DNA from: Torymus aiolomorphi
Taxonomy: Eukaryota; Arthropoda; Insecta; Hymenoptera; Torymidae
DNA length: 64,000 nt
Assembly (NCBI GenBank): GCA_036365515.1
Contig: CM070876.1
Location: 38,525,195 to 38,589,194 of the forward strand
Direction: 5' to 3'
This document shows positions 1-12,830 of this stretch, piece by piece. A program made the translations under genes and the position numbers. Numbering within the stretch: the stretch's first letter is position 1; each line of letters starts with the position of its first letter. A model generated the notes under the pieces. The model saw only the letters and a program-made list of their open reading frames with translations. It was not told the origin of the DNA and made no database searches.

Positions 1-237
1 ACTTTCCTCCCTAGTTGCACAACGTACAGATGTACTATTATACAATGCTTCGGGTGATATGAAAAATTTCCAGCTTTTGTTAAAAGAAATACACATGAAT
101 GGTGAAGTTATAATAAAATTCGCAGAGTATTGATCAATTGACGCACTACAAAACCTTAAAAATTTTAGAAGCGATAACCAAAACTATACTGTAAGATTTT
201 AAAAAAGTTCTATCTAGTAAGACTATAAATAAATTTT

Positions 238-456
238 CTGTCCTCCGGCCGGAAAGCGCCAACTTTACGGCCGCTGCGCGAAACGAAGTTGCCGCTTTCC
301 GGCGCCGCCGGGCAGAAAAATAGTATACACACCTTGGCCGGTAAAAAAGAAAGCCTCAGATCACATGTTTGTCAACCTCGGCTTCGCCTCGGCCGACAAT
401 TACATGTGATCTGAGACATTTCTTATTTTACCGGTCTAGGTATGTAATATACTATT
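238..456. repeat. Two adjacent hairpin (foldback) repeats
   Basis: The first, GC-rich hairpin (238-315) pairs GCCGGAAAGCGCCAACTT with AAGTTGCCGCTTTCCGGC. The second (320-456) has roughly 50-bp arms running from AATAGTATACACACC to its inverse ending AATATACTATT, and includes the inner pair CTCAGATCACATG/CATGTGATCTGAG. The loop of the second is itself partly self-complementary and CpG-rich (CTCGGCTTCGCCTCGG). This fits a MITE-like foldback element; no target duplication is obvious. Confidence 0.65.
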
Positions 457-2817
457 ACTGTTTGTAGGAATTAATGTGGATCACATGAACTTTGTTTCTT
501 GGTGAAAATGAATTTTCCCATCTCTACTATAATGGTCTCTTAGAGCCTGAAAAGCGGGGCAAAAATAGCGGCTGATTCCCTCTTTACTTTATTCCCGCAT
601 TTGCGAGTTGTACACAAAAGTTTGCATTGATTTTTAGAAGTTTATGGTCCATATCAATAAAAAATGTGTGTTTTAATTGATCAAGATATATTATGTTCTA
701 GTTGAAATGCGTTTAATGATGAAAAAGGGCTGCTGAGGACGCCTAGATTCGATTAGAAGCCGAAGTGATCATGCTAAGCACGCAGCAACTCCCACACATT
801 TACATAGAAAAACTTTCTTCATATTTAAATTTGGTCTAGTTTCATAATTTAATTTTAGCGTTATTATATCCGGACATAAGATTAAACTTAAAAGTAAATT
901 TTTCGAAAAACCCATCCGAAAAAGTCTGCTTCTTGTTTTAAAGAGCTATATTCTATAAACATAAGCGCGTCCAAATGGCATAGTTTGTCTAGAGCGCGCG
1001 TTGATGGCATATTTTCACGCCGAGACCCATCAAACTCCCGCGGCTTGTGACGGCCGATTGAATTATTTATGAGAGCCTCTCGATGGCCTACGCGCACGCC
1101 GTGCCTCATTTTATGAGCGCTACTTTTTATTTTCATCAACGGTATACACACATCCACGCTCGTTCCTCCGACATAACTCATCCATTGTTTATTCGTCACA
1201 AGGGAAGCCGGCGAGCGATGTACAAGCCTCCTCTCAGATCTATCGAAACTGCATTTTTTACTGCGGCACTCGCTGCTACTATATTTCATTATTATAATAG
1301 GATTGTCAGTCGCCGGGACCGAGTTGATTGAATACCGCTCGGAAGACATCAACTGGCTTTATGGGAAAAATTTATCAATGTTATAGACGAACCCTTACTT
1401 TTCTAAAGATCCGAACCATTACCAACAAAAAAACACTTTTACCTTATGTGTGCAACTGTATAGCTGTGATACATGTATACACACGAATATACACAAAGCA
1501 TCTCTTAACGGTCGCTTGTTTCATTTTTATTGTTTCTTCTGTTCCCAGAAGTATTTCAAATAATAGTTTTTTAATAACTTCTTGCATGGAAAGAATAAGC
1601 GTGAATGTAATATTGATGAATGCATTCTAGTGAATTCGCCATTAATCGTGTCAAATTTGAATAGTTGCTAATTTGTTTCATGAAATAGCTCGTTTTGGCA
1701 ATTCTTTGGAAGGTTCGTTCATAACAAAGAAGTGTTCTCCGAAAACATAATTGTGATACTTTTTAAAGTATTTTTTACTTATTCAAGCCCTTGTTTATTT
1801 GATTTACTATTAGACTATTAGATATAAAACGCACTCTGAATATGTTATTAAACAGTAATTTATTTCGACTACATAATTTTTATCGATTCAATTTAGAAAT
1901 TCAAGTTTAAAAAACTTATCAGACTAACAATATTTTTATAATCTAATAATTGTGGATCCCGTTGATAAAATTGATTTAATCTAAACCACCTCGATTGATG
2001 ATTGATGATAAATACATTACCTTCTGCAAGAGAATCATGAATTATAGCTGATTTGTTGTACTCGTCTAACAGTTTATATTCCTACAATATTTTATAAGTA
2101 GACAATAGAAGAATATGAAAAAACGATACTTTCAATACCTTCATGAATAATGAATAATTAGCATGAAACAAGGAAAATGTATTAAATTGAAATTATAAAG
2201 TCATTCCCTGAATTTTAGGGTCTAAGATAATTAAGCAATTATCAATCTGAAAAGTTGTATATATTTAAAAGGCAAGACTAGATAAGTGAAAGAAAAATAA
2301 TTTCAATTAAGCGGTTAAGGATATAAACAATAAAAATATGATATTTAGTATTTTTAATAAATGTTATTAAAAGTGCTGTTATGTGTGACAAAGTGTCAGT
2401 AACAAGTAAACACTGCGCGAAGTTTGATTTCTCGTACTTAAATAGCTCGTTTGAAGTATAGCGTTCTCGTACTAGTTGACAAATGTAATTTATTCTCGCA
2501 ATAATGCAAGAATATAGTTGTTTTAAAAAATCGTATGCGCATGCGCTCAGGTGCTTAAGGTAGTACTGTCGCTACAGAATTACCATTGAGATTTCGACGA
2601 TTTTGGTCTCAAAGAGACTCAAAAAAAATTTGTAAGACCAGGTCACGTGAGAGAAAAAATATTAGCATTTTCATTTTCACTCGTTTAACACGGGCTCTTA
2701 TGGGCAATGTTTTGTAGTTTTAATTAATTATTTTGTAAAAATTACCGTTCAGTTTTTGTTAAGAGTTTTTGTAATAAGAGATAAATATTTGAAGAATATT
2801 TATCATTTTCAAAAAAT
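457..2817. other. Non-coding spacer, mostly AT-rich
   Basis: The part from about 960 to 1330 is less AT-rich and contains TTTATGAG- and ATTATTT-type words. The remainder is plain AT-rich DNA. A short GCGCATGCGC palindrome lies at 2536-2545. I see no coding signature, RNA gene or terminal-repeat element. Confidence 0.6.
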
Positions 2818-2944
2818 CCCTGCTGGAGATCGGCCATTTTTCACCCATTTTCTAGCGATTTCGATCAACTCGCCATTAAATGGCTAGAAAATGGAAGAAA
2901 AATCGTTACAAAAATGGAAGAAAAATAAACGATTTCTACCAGGG
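2818..2944. repeat. Short inverted-repeat element, CCCTGGTAGAAAT family
   Basis: It starts CCCTGCTGGAGATCG and ends CGATTTCTACCAGGG, near-perfect terminal inverted repeats. The core is a foldback: CATTTTCTAGC pairs with GCTAGAAAATGG around CATTAAATGG. The core closely matches the element at 32990-33149, so this is a dispersed MITE-like family. The left arm is shorter here. Confidence 0.75.
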
Positions 2945-3600
2945 CTATGATTAGACAGATATACATATTAATCCATTAATGCGCAAAACGAGAAATTTGT
3001 GTACGCAAGTTCAAGTGTACGATTCGAAATGAAAATGGGGGTAATATTCTTCAAAAATCGCATTTAGGGAGGTTTGGAGGATACTCTTTCAGACTCTAGC
3101 ATTTCTTTTGCATAAAAACTTCAACTATTATTTTATTTTTTGGTTTTTTTTTTTAAAAAAAAGGCTGATTTTTTTCGTTCTTTTTTTTTCAAAGTCGATT
3201 ATTTTGTTGTTGCCACTTTTGAATAATCATTATAATCATCAGGAATCGTGTTTCGAATATCTAAATTTTCTGAAACTATTTCTCTTTGAGAAAACAAAAA
3301 CGACAAACAGTTGAGAATCATCACATTATATACAACTAGTACACGAAGGTGATTACCTCGACGAGGGAGAAGTTAGTCCCCAGTTGAATGTGAGGATGAC
3401 CTCCCGTTAAAATAAATTGTAATAAATATAAAATTAGTTTTTTAACTTCAAATACCTTATATAATATTGAAAACTTAAAATGATTTATTATTTTCTAATT
3501 GAATTGATTTTTGTGGAAACTGCGAGATATTTAAATTCAACGCAATCAGCTATAGAAATTAAAAGTCAGTAAATATTATGAAATATTGTTCTTGTCAGAT
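2945..3600. other. AT-rich spacer
   Basis: It has poly-A and poly-T tracts (3144-3190) and no coding, RNA or repeat signal that I can support. Confidence 0.5.
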
Positions 3601-4508
3601 GAATTTCTATGATTATCTATTGCGCTGCAGATGCAAATGCGCACACGCGAGACCTCTCGAGTAAAGGTGAATATCGTTTCTCTGGGTTGTCGTAGTCGAT
3701 CGACCCCGCGGGGAACTCGCAGTGTGCATCACTAAATTGGACGTAGGTGCAGTGGCCAGACATACATCCGTGAAGGATGGATCCGATGATCAATCGCACT
3801 TCGTGGGAAGGGAGCCGGGCTCTTTCGGTTTCCGAGGCCAGTACATCCCTACACTCTCCCGGCGGCGACTTGTCACGCGTGCGTGCCCCGTACCCATACG
3901 AGCTGTATTTTGCCGAAGCTCACTGCCGCGGAATGTACGCATGTTGGAACGAGGACTAGCTCGCTCCTCTCTAAATCTCTCGGAAAGTATCGGATTGCCC
4001 CGATCCGCAGAGACATCCATCATCGGCATCTCCTCGCGCGCGCCCACGACTGACGCTCGAATGATTCGACGGAAAGGGAAACGAAAGCGCGCGCGGGGGG
4101 GACACCGAAAGCCGAGTGAATTCCTTTTCTTTCCTCGTGCTTTCGAGACAGAGAAGCGGAAAAAAGGCAATCGCTCGGGCCGATCGGCCAGCTCTCCGCG
4201 ACAAAGGCCAGCAATGTGGACTAATTAGCGCTGCCGCCACGGCGTAATCCCCCTTTTCTCCGAGTGCCAGCAGTCGGCGAGTGTCCAATAATCATAACGT
4301 GTCTCTCGGGGGCATTGTGTGGCGCGCGGCGCAGCGAGAGAGGCGTTGAATTGAGAGAGCGCGGGAGCTGAAAGGGAAAAAAACGAGGAATAGGTGGAGT
4401 CGCCGCGCCGAAAAAGGGAGCTCTTTCGGGTGAAAAGAGGAGCGAGGAGCGAGAAGAAAAGGAAGAATATAAAGGAGACGCGGTCAAGCGCCGCGCGCTC
4501 GCGTAAAG

Positions 4509-4545
<37 letters not shown>

Positions 4546-4920
4546 AGATGTCACTTATTAATTCTCCCATTCTGCCGCCGCTCGCCTTTTCTCTCTCCTC
4601 GGGCGCACGCGGAGAAATGAATAGCGCGGGAGCAGCGGCGAGCCCCGCCCCCGCCCACTGGTCGGCAATTCTCAACTGACCAGGAAAGACAGAAGGTGTG
4701 CGTGTGTGACTGCTACTGCTGCGGCTGGCTGTTGCTGCGCGTCTACGGGGATCAAAGAGATCGTGGATAGCTCCGGGTAAAGGTCAGCTCGCGCTACCTG
4801 AACGCCGCCTCATCATCCCCGTCGTCGCGCGTCCACTGGATCTCGAGCCGCTTGGCTCTTCTTTCGGCTCGACGATGACACTTTAATACTCAGTTTCGAT
4901 GGCAGAAGCACCACTGTGAT
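3600..4920. other. GC/CpG-rich island with TC microsatellite
   Basis: It is CpG-dense and non-coding, and differs sharply from its AT-rich flanks. A TC dinucleotide run lies at 4513-4543. TAATTA-like homeodomain words occur at 4222-4228 and near 4555-4561. The reading frames in it are on both strands, overlap and are rich in Arg, Ser and Pro, as expected of GC-rich DNA without a gene. It is a candidate regulatory element, by inference only. Confidence 0.4.
4513..4543. repeat. TC/GA microsatellites in GC islands (representative)
   Basis: This is the clearest TC run. Similar GA/TC runs lie at 7525-7543, 7724-7740, 10426-10449, 18999-19031, 24802-24820, 27822-27844 and 41160-41179. All are inside GC-rich islands and none in the AT-rich spacers. 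Confidence 0.9.
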
Positions 4921-5760
4921 TAATTGTCCTGGCGCGCTGCGCCTTCGGCTCTTTCATTGCACGTCGTACAATGTTCTCCTTGTAAGTCCACTTCTCGTTA
5001 TCGAGTGCGAGGCTTTATGCAGGATCTGCCGTTCATGCGGGACTTATTCGTTACCGCCTACGACGATTTTCTCTTCTAGCCCTTTCCACTCCCCTTTTAT
5101 GGTTTTTTCCTCCTTTTGAAAATACAGCAGGACGAATCGATGGAACAGTATTAAATATTTTAATATACCGCCATAAATTATACGTAACAGATGGAGATGC
5201 TCCGTTAGTTAATTGCAGCCTGTCAACTTACTGATGTTTGTGCTACCATATTTTGTGGTTTACCCCCAAAAAAAAAGTTGAACATAATAGGTTCTATTCC
5301 AATATCAGAAGCTTCGTTTTACAAATGTAATAGCATCCTTTTAAAGTAACTGCGGGAAACCCCCACATATTAATCAAAAGGAGTTTTTTTTTCATTAGAA
5401 GGTTAACTCAACATACATGTGGTAACTGAAAGGTAATAAACTGTAGTATCCAAGTTGAATATAACTTTTACTGTAGAATGTTTCGTAAATATGAATAATT
5501 TAATGATACTTGACTTGGAATAATTAGAAAGCTATTGTGCAAGAATTGTCATTAAAATATTTGACAAAAATGATAATGCTAAAAGTTTAACATAGATACA
5601 ATTAACTTGAAAAATACAAAATTGAAAAATCTGTATCACTTTCTGTTTATATACAAGCGCTAACTAGCAAAAAACAATTATTGTCTCGAAAATCGGCATT
5701 TAATAACAATCGAATCGTAAAATAAGAGAGCACCGGCAATTACCATTACTTTATCGTTCT
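4921..5760. other. Spacer, AT-rich from about 5100
   Basis: The island edge fades until about 5100, followed by AT-rich sequence. No coding or repeat feature is seen. Confidence 0.5.
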
Positions 5761-6016
5761 AACGCTCTTAAACAGCCATTAGCCCGTGGAATCCATTGAT
5801 TTGTTTGCAGGTATATATCCAAGCGCTGCACCCTCGAGGGTAAACGTCGGCCGCGGCGACGATGACGACTGCTGCGCGGGTAGAAGCCCGGGCCTGTTTG
5901 CTTTTATTTTGCGCCCGGCCATAATGGGGTCCAGCCTCGGCACCATGACTCTCGCGAACATGTCCCAAGAGGGAACTACAAATTCTCCACCCGTGCAGGC
6001 CCGTCCGCATCGCCCT

Positions 6017-6049
<33 letters not shown>

Positions 6050-6380
6050 CAAATTCGATACAGAATGCGCCTGCGGGGGTTGCGCGCGCGCGCGACCGCA
6101 GAGGTGGAGGGCCCCCCGCTGCTCTCGCCCGAACGATCTCGAGGAGGTGGAACGCTCGATCTTTCGTTCTTTCTCTCTCTCCCTCTTTGGGACGGATTGG
6201 GACCGTGTAACCCTACACTCCTATCTCTCTCACTCTCTCGCTCCCGCTCTGTCTGTGTTACTGTCTATGCTTTTCTCTCTATCCTTTTGCTGCTTTCAGC
6301 AGTCTGTTGCGCCTTTTACTTGTTTTCTTGTCGCTCATCGATTACATTTTATTGTGCTCCGAGAGTGAGGAATTCTAGTC
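5761..6380. other. GC-rich island with CGT triplet repeat
   Basis: A GTC/CGT triplet run lies at 6026-6050, which reads as poly-Arg or similar in different frames and has no conserved protein around it. TC-rich DNA at 6170-6290 closes the island. It is a possible regulatory island. Confidence 0.4.
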
Positions 6381-7060
6381 GGTTTATTTGCTGTTTAGGA
6401 AATCTTTATTTAAGAGCCATTATATGCTTTTAACTTTTCGGAATGGATATGTTCTTGATTTATGTAATCACAACAGGGAAAAGTTTCATCCCACGAATAT
6501 AAATTTATTTTAATAACAAACTTTAATTTAACATTAGTGAACGTGATAGTTTTGGTAAAATAAAAATATATACTTCATTTTTTGATTCGACAAAGTATTC
6601 TGTAACGTATCTAGTTTATCAAAATTTTTAACCTGCGGAATGCCATCAATATATTTGTTCATGTGGGAATACTATAAATCTTCGGCATGGTAAAAGAAGG
6701 TACCCACTCAAGATTAGATTTCTTTTAATCGAATTTACGAGCGTGAAAAGGGACCACAGATTAATGATCGGAGTATCAATAAAAACGTATAAAATGTATG
6801 CAATTGTACATTCCATGATTAAAAAGCAAGAAACTCGTCTAATTAATTCAGTTTATTAAGATATATTGTAAAGATTTAAGTATTTTTATTGTTGCATTAT
6901 TTGAAGACTTTTATCACGTATTTGCAAACAATACCAACAAAAAATAATAAAGCAAAATTTTTTTTTCGGATTAGCGCACAACATTAATTGGCTGGCAAAA
7001 AACAAACCGCTCCGAAAGCAGTATTTTGCCCCCGTTTAAAAAAAAATGTCAAAATAAAGC
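6381..7060. other. AT-rich spacer
   Basis: Plain AT-rich DNA with poly-T at 6958-6966. Nothing further is supported. Confidence 0.5.
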
Positions 7061-10000
7061 AACCTGGCCCAATCCCATGCTGCAGCGATGATTTCGTCGG
7101 TCGGATTAGAGACGGATGCCGAGGCGTGCGGACGCGCGCGCGACCGTAATCAAGTGAGCAATCAGAAGAGTCGGACGGAGACAAAAGCGCAGAAAACGAA
7201 GCACTTATGAAATTTCGTGCGAGCGGGTATATATACATATATATCCATCTCCCCCCGTCATCCAGGGCGAAAGTGGAGTTATCGCCGGGGCCTCTATTAC
7301 AAGCTGCGTTTCGCGCGGCCGCGATGCGTGTGTGTGTATACATATATATAAGAAGAAAACGAGGCGAGACGCTCACAAGCGCGCACGCGTCTCCTACGCT
7401 CGTTCTCAGAAACAATCTGTTATAGTGGCCCCCATATGAATGGCGAAACGTAAAAATACTCTCCTTCTCTCTGCCGGTTTCCCACGTGCGGCTCAATGGA
7501 AGGACTTGCGCGAGCGCCCGAGTATAGAGAGAGAGAGAGAGAGTGGGAGGAAGAAGACGGCCCGAGGAGGAGATTCGCGGCCGCTCGCGCGCGCCACCAC
7601 TGACAAAGACAGAGGAAAAAGGATTCGTCGCGCGGTGCGGTTTTCAACGGAGTCAATTATTAGACGCGACGACGGCGACGACGATGCGATGGAATCGAAA
7701 GGTGTGTATGGGAGGAGGGACTGACTCTCTCTCTCTCTCTCCCTCCTCTCTAGGCCTCCGGGTATACGTGCCGAAACACACAAAGGACACACATCATCGG
7801 CTCGCGCGAGCGCAAAATAGAAGTGCACGCGGGCAGTCATGTCTTTAATAACGTCCCGGCCATTATTACGAAAGCTCTCGCGCGCGCCCCTTCCCTTCGC
7901 ACGGGGAATTTTGACAAATGGAACGGAAAGAAATGATAATGCGGGATTTCACGGCCACGGGGGCTTTAGAAATTTCATTTTGACTTTTTCAATTAAAAAA
8001 TTGTAATGAACTCTCTCGCTCGCGCGCGCCCTACAGCCCTCTGATAGATAAACGAGCGAGAAAAGTCGCGGCTATTGTGCGATCCCGGGGAATTAGCATT
8101 TATTTATTGCCCATATACGCCCGAGAGACGCGGCGCTCTATTGTGCGCGGGCTTCAAAACTCGAGTGGATCCTTTCAGGAGTCTCTCGGCCGTAATTTTA
8201 TGCGCTTTCGCGCGGCCGTCGTCGCGTCGGCAGGTCCCTCCTCTATACATTCACTCTCTCTCTCTCGGCTGCTTTTGGAATCGCGCGTTATATAGTTTAG
8301 CCTACCGTGTGGGAACAGAACCGGCGGCGGAGCAGTGCATTACAAGGCCATTAATATCTCGAGTGCGCCACAATATCGTCCCTCGGCGCGAGAGAGCAGC
8401 CGATTTTGGTAGAGAAAGGGCCGCATTGTCGGGGAGAGCAGCGATGATTTCGCGTTGTCTTTGACGATCGCGGCGCGCGACTCGGCGGTACTGAATTCCG
8501 GGCCGGCCTCCCAGGGACTGACTCGAGAGAGAGAAAGACGCGCGGTATACCTGTGCGCGCGTTCACGAATGTATACACGCTTTGGCATAATACAGGGTTT
8601 ATGCACGCTCTCGAAAGACGACGACGAGCAGAGACACAGACGACGACGCCGCGGGGACACTGGGCCCCGGCGGCACATTAATTGTCTCTTTGAAGCCCCC
8701 CGATGACCGATGACAACAGCGTATACGCACAGCCCCGATCCCTCCGACCCCTCCCCACCTCACCTTCTCTTCTCGCTTTCCACGCTTCGATTCTCCACGG
8801 AGCTTTTCGCTCTCGATCCCTCCCGGGACTCTCTCTCTTATTGTTGTTGTCGTCCACGCGCGACCACTCCGGCGACTAATAGATCGAAGAGAGAAGATGA
8901 TCGTCATCATCGACGACTGGTGCGGCGGACACGCTTCGGGGGACGATAGTCTTAATTGCCGATTCGCTGGAATTCAAATTCCGAGTCGGTGCTATAAACG
9001 ACCGTCCCAGCTCTCGAGAGCTGCCAGCGTTGACTCCGCACTATGTGGGAGCGGGGGAGGGGGCCGAGTAAAAGGCAGATGAGTAATATGGGTTTCGCTT
9101 TGTCTCTCCTCGTCTCCTTTTTGCCTCGATTTTTTAAAGAGCGCGCGCGCGAGAGAGACGAGGGTGTCGCGATTCCCCGCTGCGACTTGATGGCCTCATC
9201 TAGGCCGGCGAGCGGGAGCCTCGAATCCACCTGTAATTAGGTTTCACCCTTCCCCCCGGCTCCTCTGTCCGTCGCGCTCCTCTTTAAAGCGCGCCCGCTT
9301 ACACGGCCAATCCATATAAGTAGACGCACATGCGCGCGCAAGGAAGCTCACACGGCTCACGCTGATGTAATCGCGCTCGTACGGCGTCACTGAGAAGAAG
9401 CAGCAGCGCGTGAGATCCGAGAGCGCGATAGGAGCGCGGGAGAGCGATGAAAAATGCCCGAGGACATTAGCGCGCCGGCCGTCAGGCTATAAACAGTTTT
9501 CACCGCGTTTAGCCTTTTCACTTCTCTCTCTCTCTGCCCCTTTCTCTCGATCGACGCTGTATCCAGGCGTAAATAAAGAGGCGACGCGGTAATACACTCG
9601 CGCGCGCTTTGTCGAATCAATGCGCACATCGACACGTCGTCATCATTTTTTACGCGGGGGAGGTACTGAAAGCATGATGTCATTGTGGGCCGCCGCTATA
9701 CAGCGTGAAAAGCGCGCGAGCGGTATATCTAATGAAGATCGAAGATCGATCAACATCGAAGCGGTGCTCAATACTCGCGTGGGAGTGCGCGTGCAGGGAT
9801 ATTTCGGTAGTTGGCCGATTTATGGTATCGCGAGGGTTGATCAGCAACAATGCAGCAGAGCGCTATCTCCTCGATATCTCGCCGGTTTCTCGGCTTTATA
9901 GACTCTCCGGCTCTCCTTCTAGGGGGGGTTATAAGTTATAGCCGGGCGAATAATTACACGCTCCTCCTCTCGCCCGGTTGCAGCAGCGGCAGCAGCGGCG

Positions 10001-10560
10001 TCCTCGGTCCCGCGGAGGCAAAAGACAATTTTACGCAGCGGGACGCCGGCGGGCTGCGCGCACACACATGCCCCGGGGCTATATTGGCTTCGACGGACGG
10101 CGGCTGCGACGGCGGCGCGGGCACTTTTTTAAAATTGACAGCTCCGGCATCCGTCAACCGTGCGCGCGCGCAGCCACTCTCGACCCACGTCCATTAGCTT
10201 GACCTACCTTACCGGGGGCCGTTATGTAAATCAGCCGGGGCGTAATTGGCACCGGCGAGAGCCGAGAGGAGCGAGGGCGAGCTCCAACCCGAAAAAAACT
10301 AATTACCGAGAATCGAGTGCGAGGAGTTCATTATTGGGACGCAGCGGGATGTCGCGACACCTCGCCTTATTTCCGACTTTTTGCCCCCTTTTGCGGCCGA
10401 GCGCGTCCCTCGGATTAACTTTCGCTGAGAGAGAGAGAGAGAGAGAGAGGGCACCCTCGAGTATACGGCGGACATTCATCCCTTTCCTCTTTCTTTCTCT
10501 CGCTCTCCCGAGCCTGGGATAGATGACGCCTCATCGTATGCGCGCCGCCTGCGCGTATTG
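7061..10560. other. Largest GC/CpG-rich island, 3.5 kb, non-coding
   Basis: It is CpG-dense almost throughout, with GA/TC microsatellites at 7525-7543, 7724-7740 and 10426-10449 and CG runs such as 9121-9160. Short AT words resembling homeodomain or Caudal-type sites are set in the GC background, for example CCATTAATATC at 8348-8358 and TTTATGGTATC at 9819-9829. Open frames occur on both strands but none shows a domain, splice pattern or family resemblance. Developmental enhancers or a long non-coding transcript are possible. Confidence 0.4.
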
Positions 10561-11817
10561 CTATATTTATATTTGGCATAAATAAAATCCAGCCTTAATT
10601 GATCGCGGACACGATTAATAGCGCATCATATGTTACTGTTTTTAAATATATCGAGGGTCAAAATCAAATATACCTTTCTTTTTTAATGCACGCATTAAGC
10701 ATTTCCAAGAAGCAATTTATAGGATAATTTTTAAGGTATAACGCATGAACCCCCGTTAAAAATATTCGTTAAAGTCGATGCCAGCGAATGTATGGGTATG
10801 ATGATTTGAAAAATCAGTATTGCCACGACATTATCATTTCTCTCGGAATTACTATACATGTTATTAAGTAAATTTGATGTTTCTTCCCTATACCCTTTCT
10901 AATTTTTATATAGAAATGTAAATAATCGATAAATATTTTGTGGCAGTCATATTTTCTGTTTTTATTAAATAACTACTATAGTTCTACTAAACATCGTTAG
11001 TAATAGGACTAAATTAATATGTTAATTTGTATCACTTCAACTTAGAAGCAAGATGAGACAATCTAACATACTAAAATGTTAATAGTTTGAATAAAATCGT
11101 TATCACTGTTGTTACTACTGCTTAATACAGTAATTAAATTGATAATAACCTTCCTGACCGACGTACCAGTACCTGTACTCTTATATATGACAATGACCCG
11201 ATGATAGGTATATCATCAAACTTGTATAGTATTCTACCTCTGATGAAATATTTTAATTTATAATCTGCAGATCCACAAAAAGTAGGATAAAAACGTTTTT
11301 GCAAATTTCCAATTCAATTTTAAATGTCTTTCTATAAAAGTATAATGTGAAAAAAATAATTAAACAATATCGCTGTACTGCTATATATAAAAAGCTACTT
11401 TACTACGTGAAAAAATGTTCTGTCCTTACAGTATAAGTTTATAATCAACAATAGTATATGACAGTTATTTGATAGACCCTTAATTTTAATGAATCTTTTC
11501 ACCAACAGTTATTGCATCTTGATATACTGATTGAAATATGATATCAAGCTTTTAACTTACTTAAGGTAATAAAAACAATATCATTAAAAAGTCAAAAATA
11601 TGAAAGAAATTTTAATAATAAATACATCAACTCAATGGATACCTTGCACCCAATATCTAAAGGTATTATTCTTATTGTGCACCGAATAAGACCATAAATT
11701 CTAATTTCAATATGTGTCGGTGCAACTGCCTGCATTTTCTTATGGACTAAAAACACACTTCTTTTATAATTTCTTACAAATTTTATAAATTTTATTCTAA
11801 CAATTTAAAATAACATA
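10561..11817. other. AT-rich spacer before the retrotransposon remnant
   Basis: It contains many TATA and poly-A words. No open frame or terminal-repeat element is recognised. The missing 5' portion of the retroelement is not found here. Confidence 0.5.
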
Positions 11818-12421
11818 TTGGTTCGAGAGTTATTTGCCACCTTCAAATCGAACAAACTTACACTGACTACACCATTTATCATAGAAGAAAGCTCAAAGAA
11901 AGGGAACAAATTTTTTCAGAAATATTTCAACCACAGCAGCAATCCCTGGCTTGCAGGCAAAAATCTGTGCAGAAACTTTATTACCACCGTCAATAGACTC
12001 AGAGCCGATCACTACAACCTACCTGCCAATTTTTTTCGACTTCACATTGTAAATAGTCCGAAATGTAAATGCGATTGCGATAATGAGGATATCCATCATG
12101 TACTATGACGTTGTCATCTTTATAACAACCAAAGGGTCATCTTTATAATCCAATCTCTCAAAACACTAAAATTAACATCACCAATCGACATTGACTTACT
12201 AATAGCTAAGCTAAACATCGACGCCTGTCTACACATACTTTCATTTCTATAATTGAATGTAATTTGCAAATGTGAAAGCTATTTTGTACTACCTATGTAC
12301 TTTGGCGCAAACCACGAAATTGTTAAAAAAAAAATACCACTGTTATAAAACTTTTGTACCAACTAAATTGTAACACCCTTAGAAGCCGAACTAAATCTTA
12401 CCAAAGGTTAAAAAAAAAAAA
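11818..12421 (+). mobile_element. 5'-truncated, decayed non-LTR retrotransposon (C-terminal RT end, 3' UTR and poly-A)
   Basis: From 11818 the frame encodes the tail that follows the reverse transcriptase and RNase H regions of jockey/I/R1-like elements. It has an NRLRADHYNLP segment, then a zinc-knuckle-like series CKCDCD...IHHVL..C. An in-frame TGA at 12106-12108 falls where these proteins usually have a residue between HVL and the last Cys. The frame then continues (RCHLYNNQR...LHILSFL) to a TAA at 12250-12252. A 3' UTR follows with TTTGGCGCAAACCACGAAAT (12300-12319), and the element ends in an A run at 12410-12421. Upstream of 11818 is a stop, so only the 3' end was inserted or survives. 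It is dead: truncated and interrupted. Confidence 0.8.
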
Positions 12422-12830
12422 TTAGTTTGGGATTATTCCAGTTACACTCATATATATATATCTATAAATTGGGGTTGACAAGAAACCATTATGTTTTGAC
12501 ATGGACCATCCCTCAGTCCTTCCCAAGAAAAATGTCCCCACAGGTTTTCGCTTACGATTCTTAACAAAGGGGATGAATAGTCTACTACATCGACAAACTA
12601 CTTTGTTGACATTTTGAATTGTTATATATATATAATTTTAAATCCAATAATCTCTTGTAACTCAACTTTAAGATGATTGGTTATCAAAGCTCCTTAACTT
12701 TTATAATTCCATTCGATCCCTAAACAATTTACAATATTATAATATCAAAGCTTTTTTTCCTTTATAAAACAAAGTCAGAACTTTTCATGCCAGTTTGCCT
12801 CTAACTGTTCAAAATGTTTTCCCCCTCTGC
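12422..12830. other. AT-rich spacer
   Basis: It has short TA runs at 12450-12462 and 12624-12633. No gene is seen. Confidence 0.5.

Noticed and set aside
2536..2800. Possible TTAA element starting TTAAGGTAGTACTG near 2558
   Set aside because: No matching inverted end or second TTAA border could be found.
6026..6050. CGT run as a poly-Arg or poly-Ser coding tract
   Set aside because: A simple triplet repeat readable in any frame, with no conserved protein around it.
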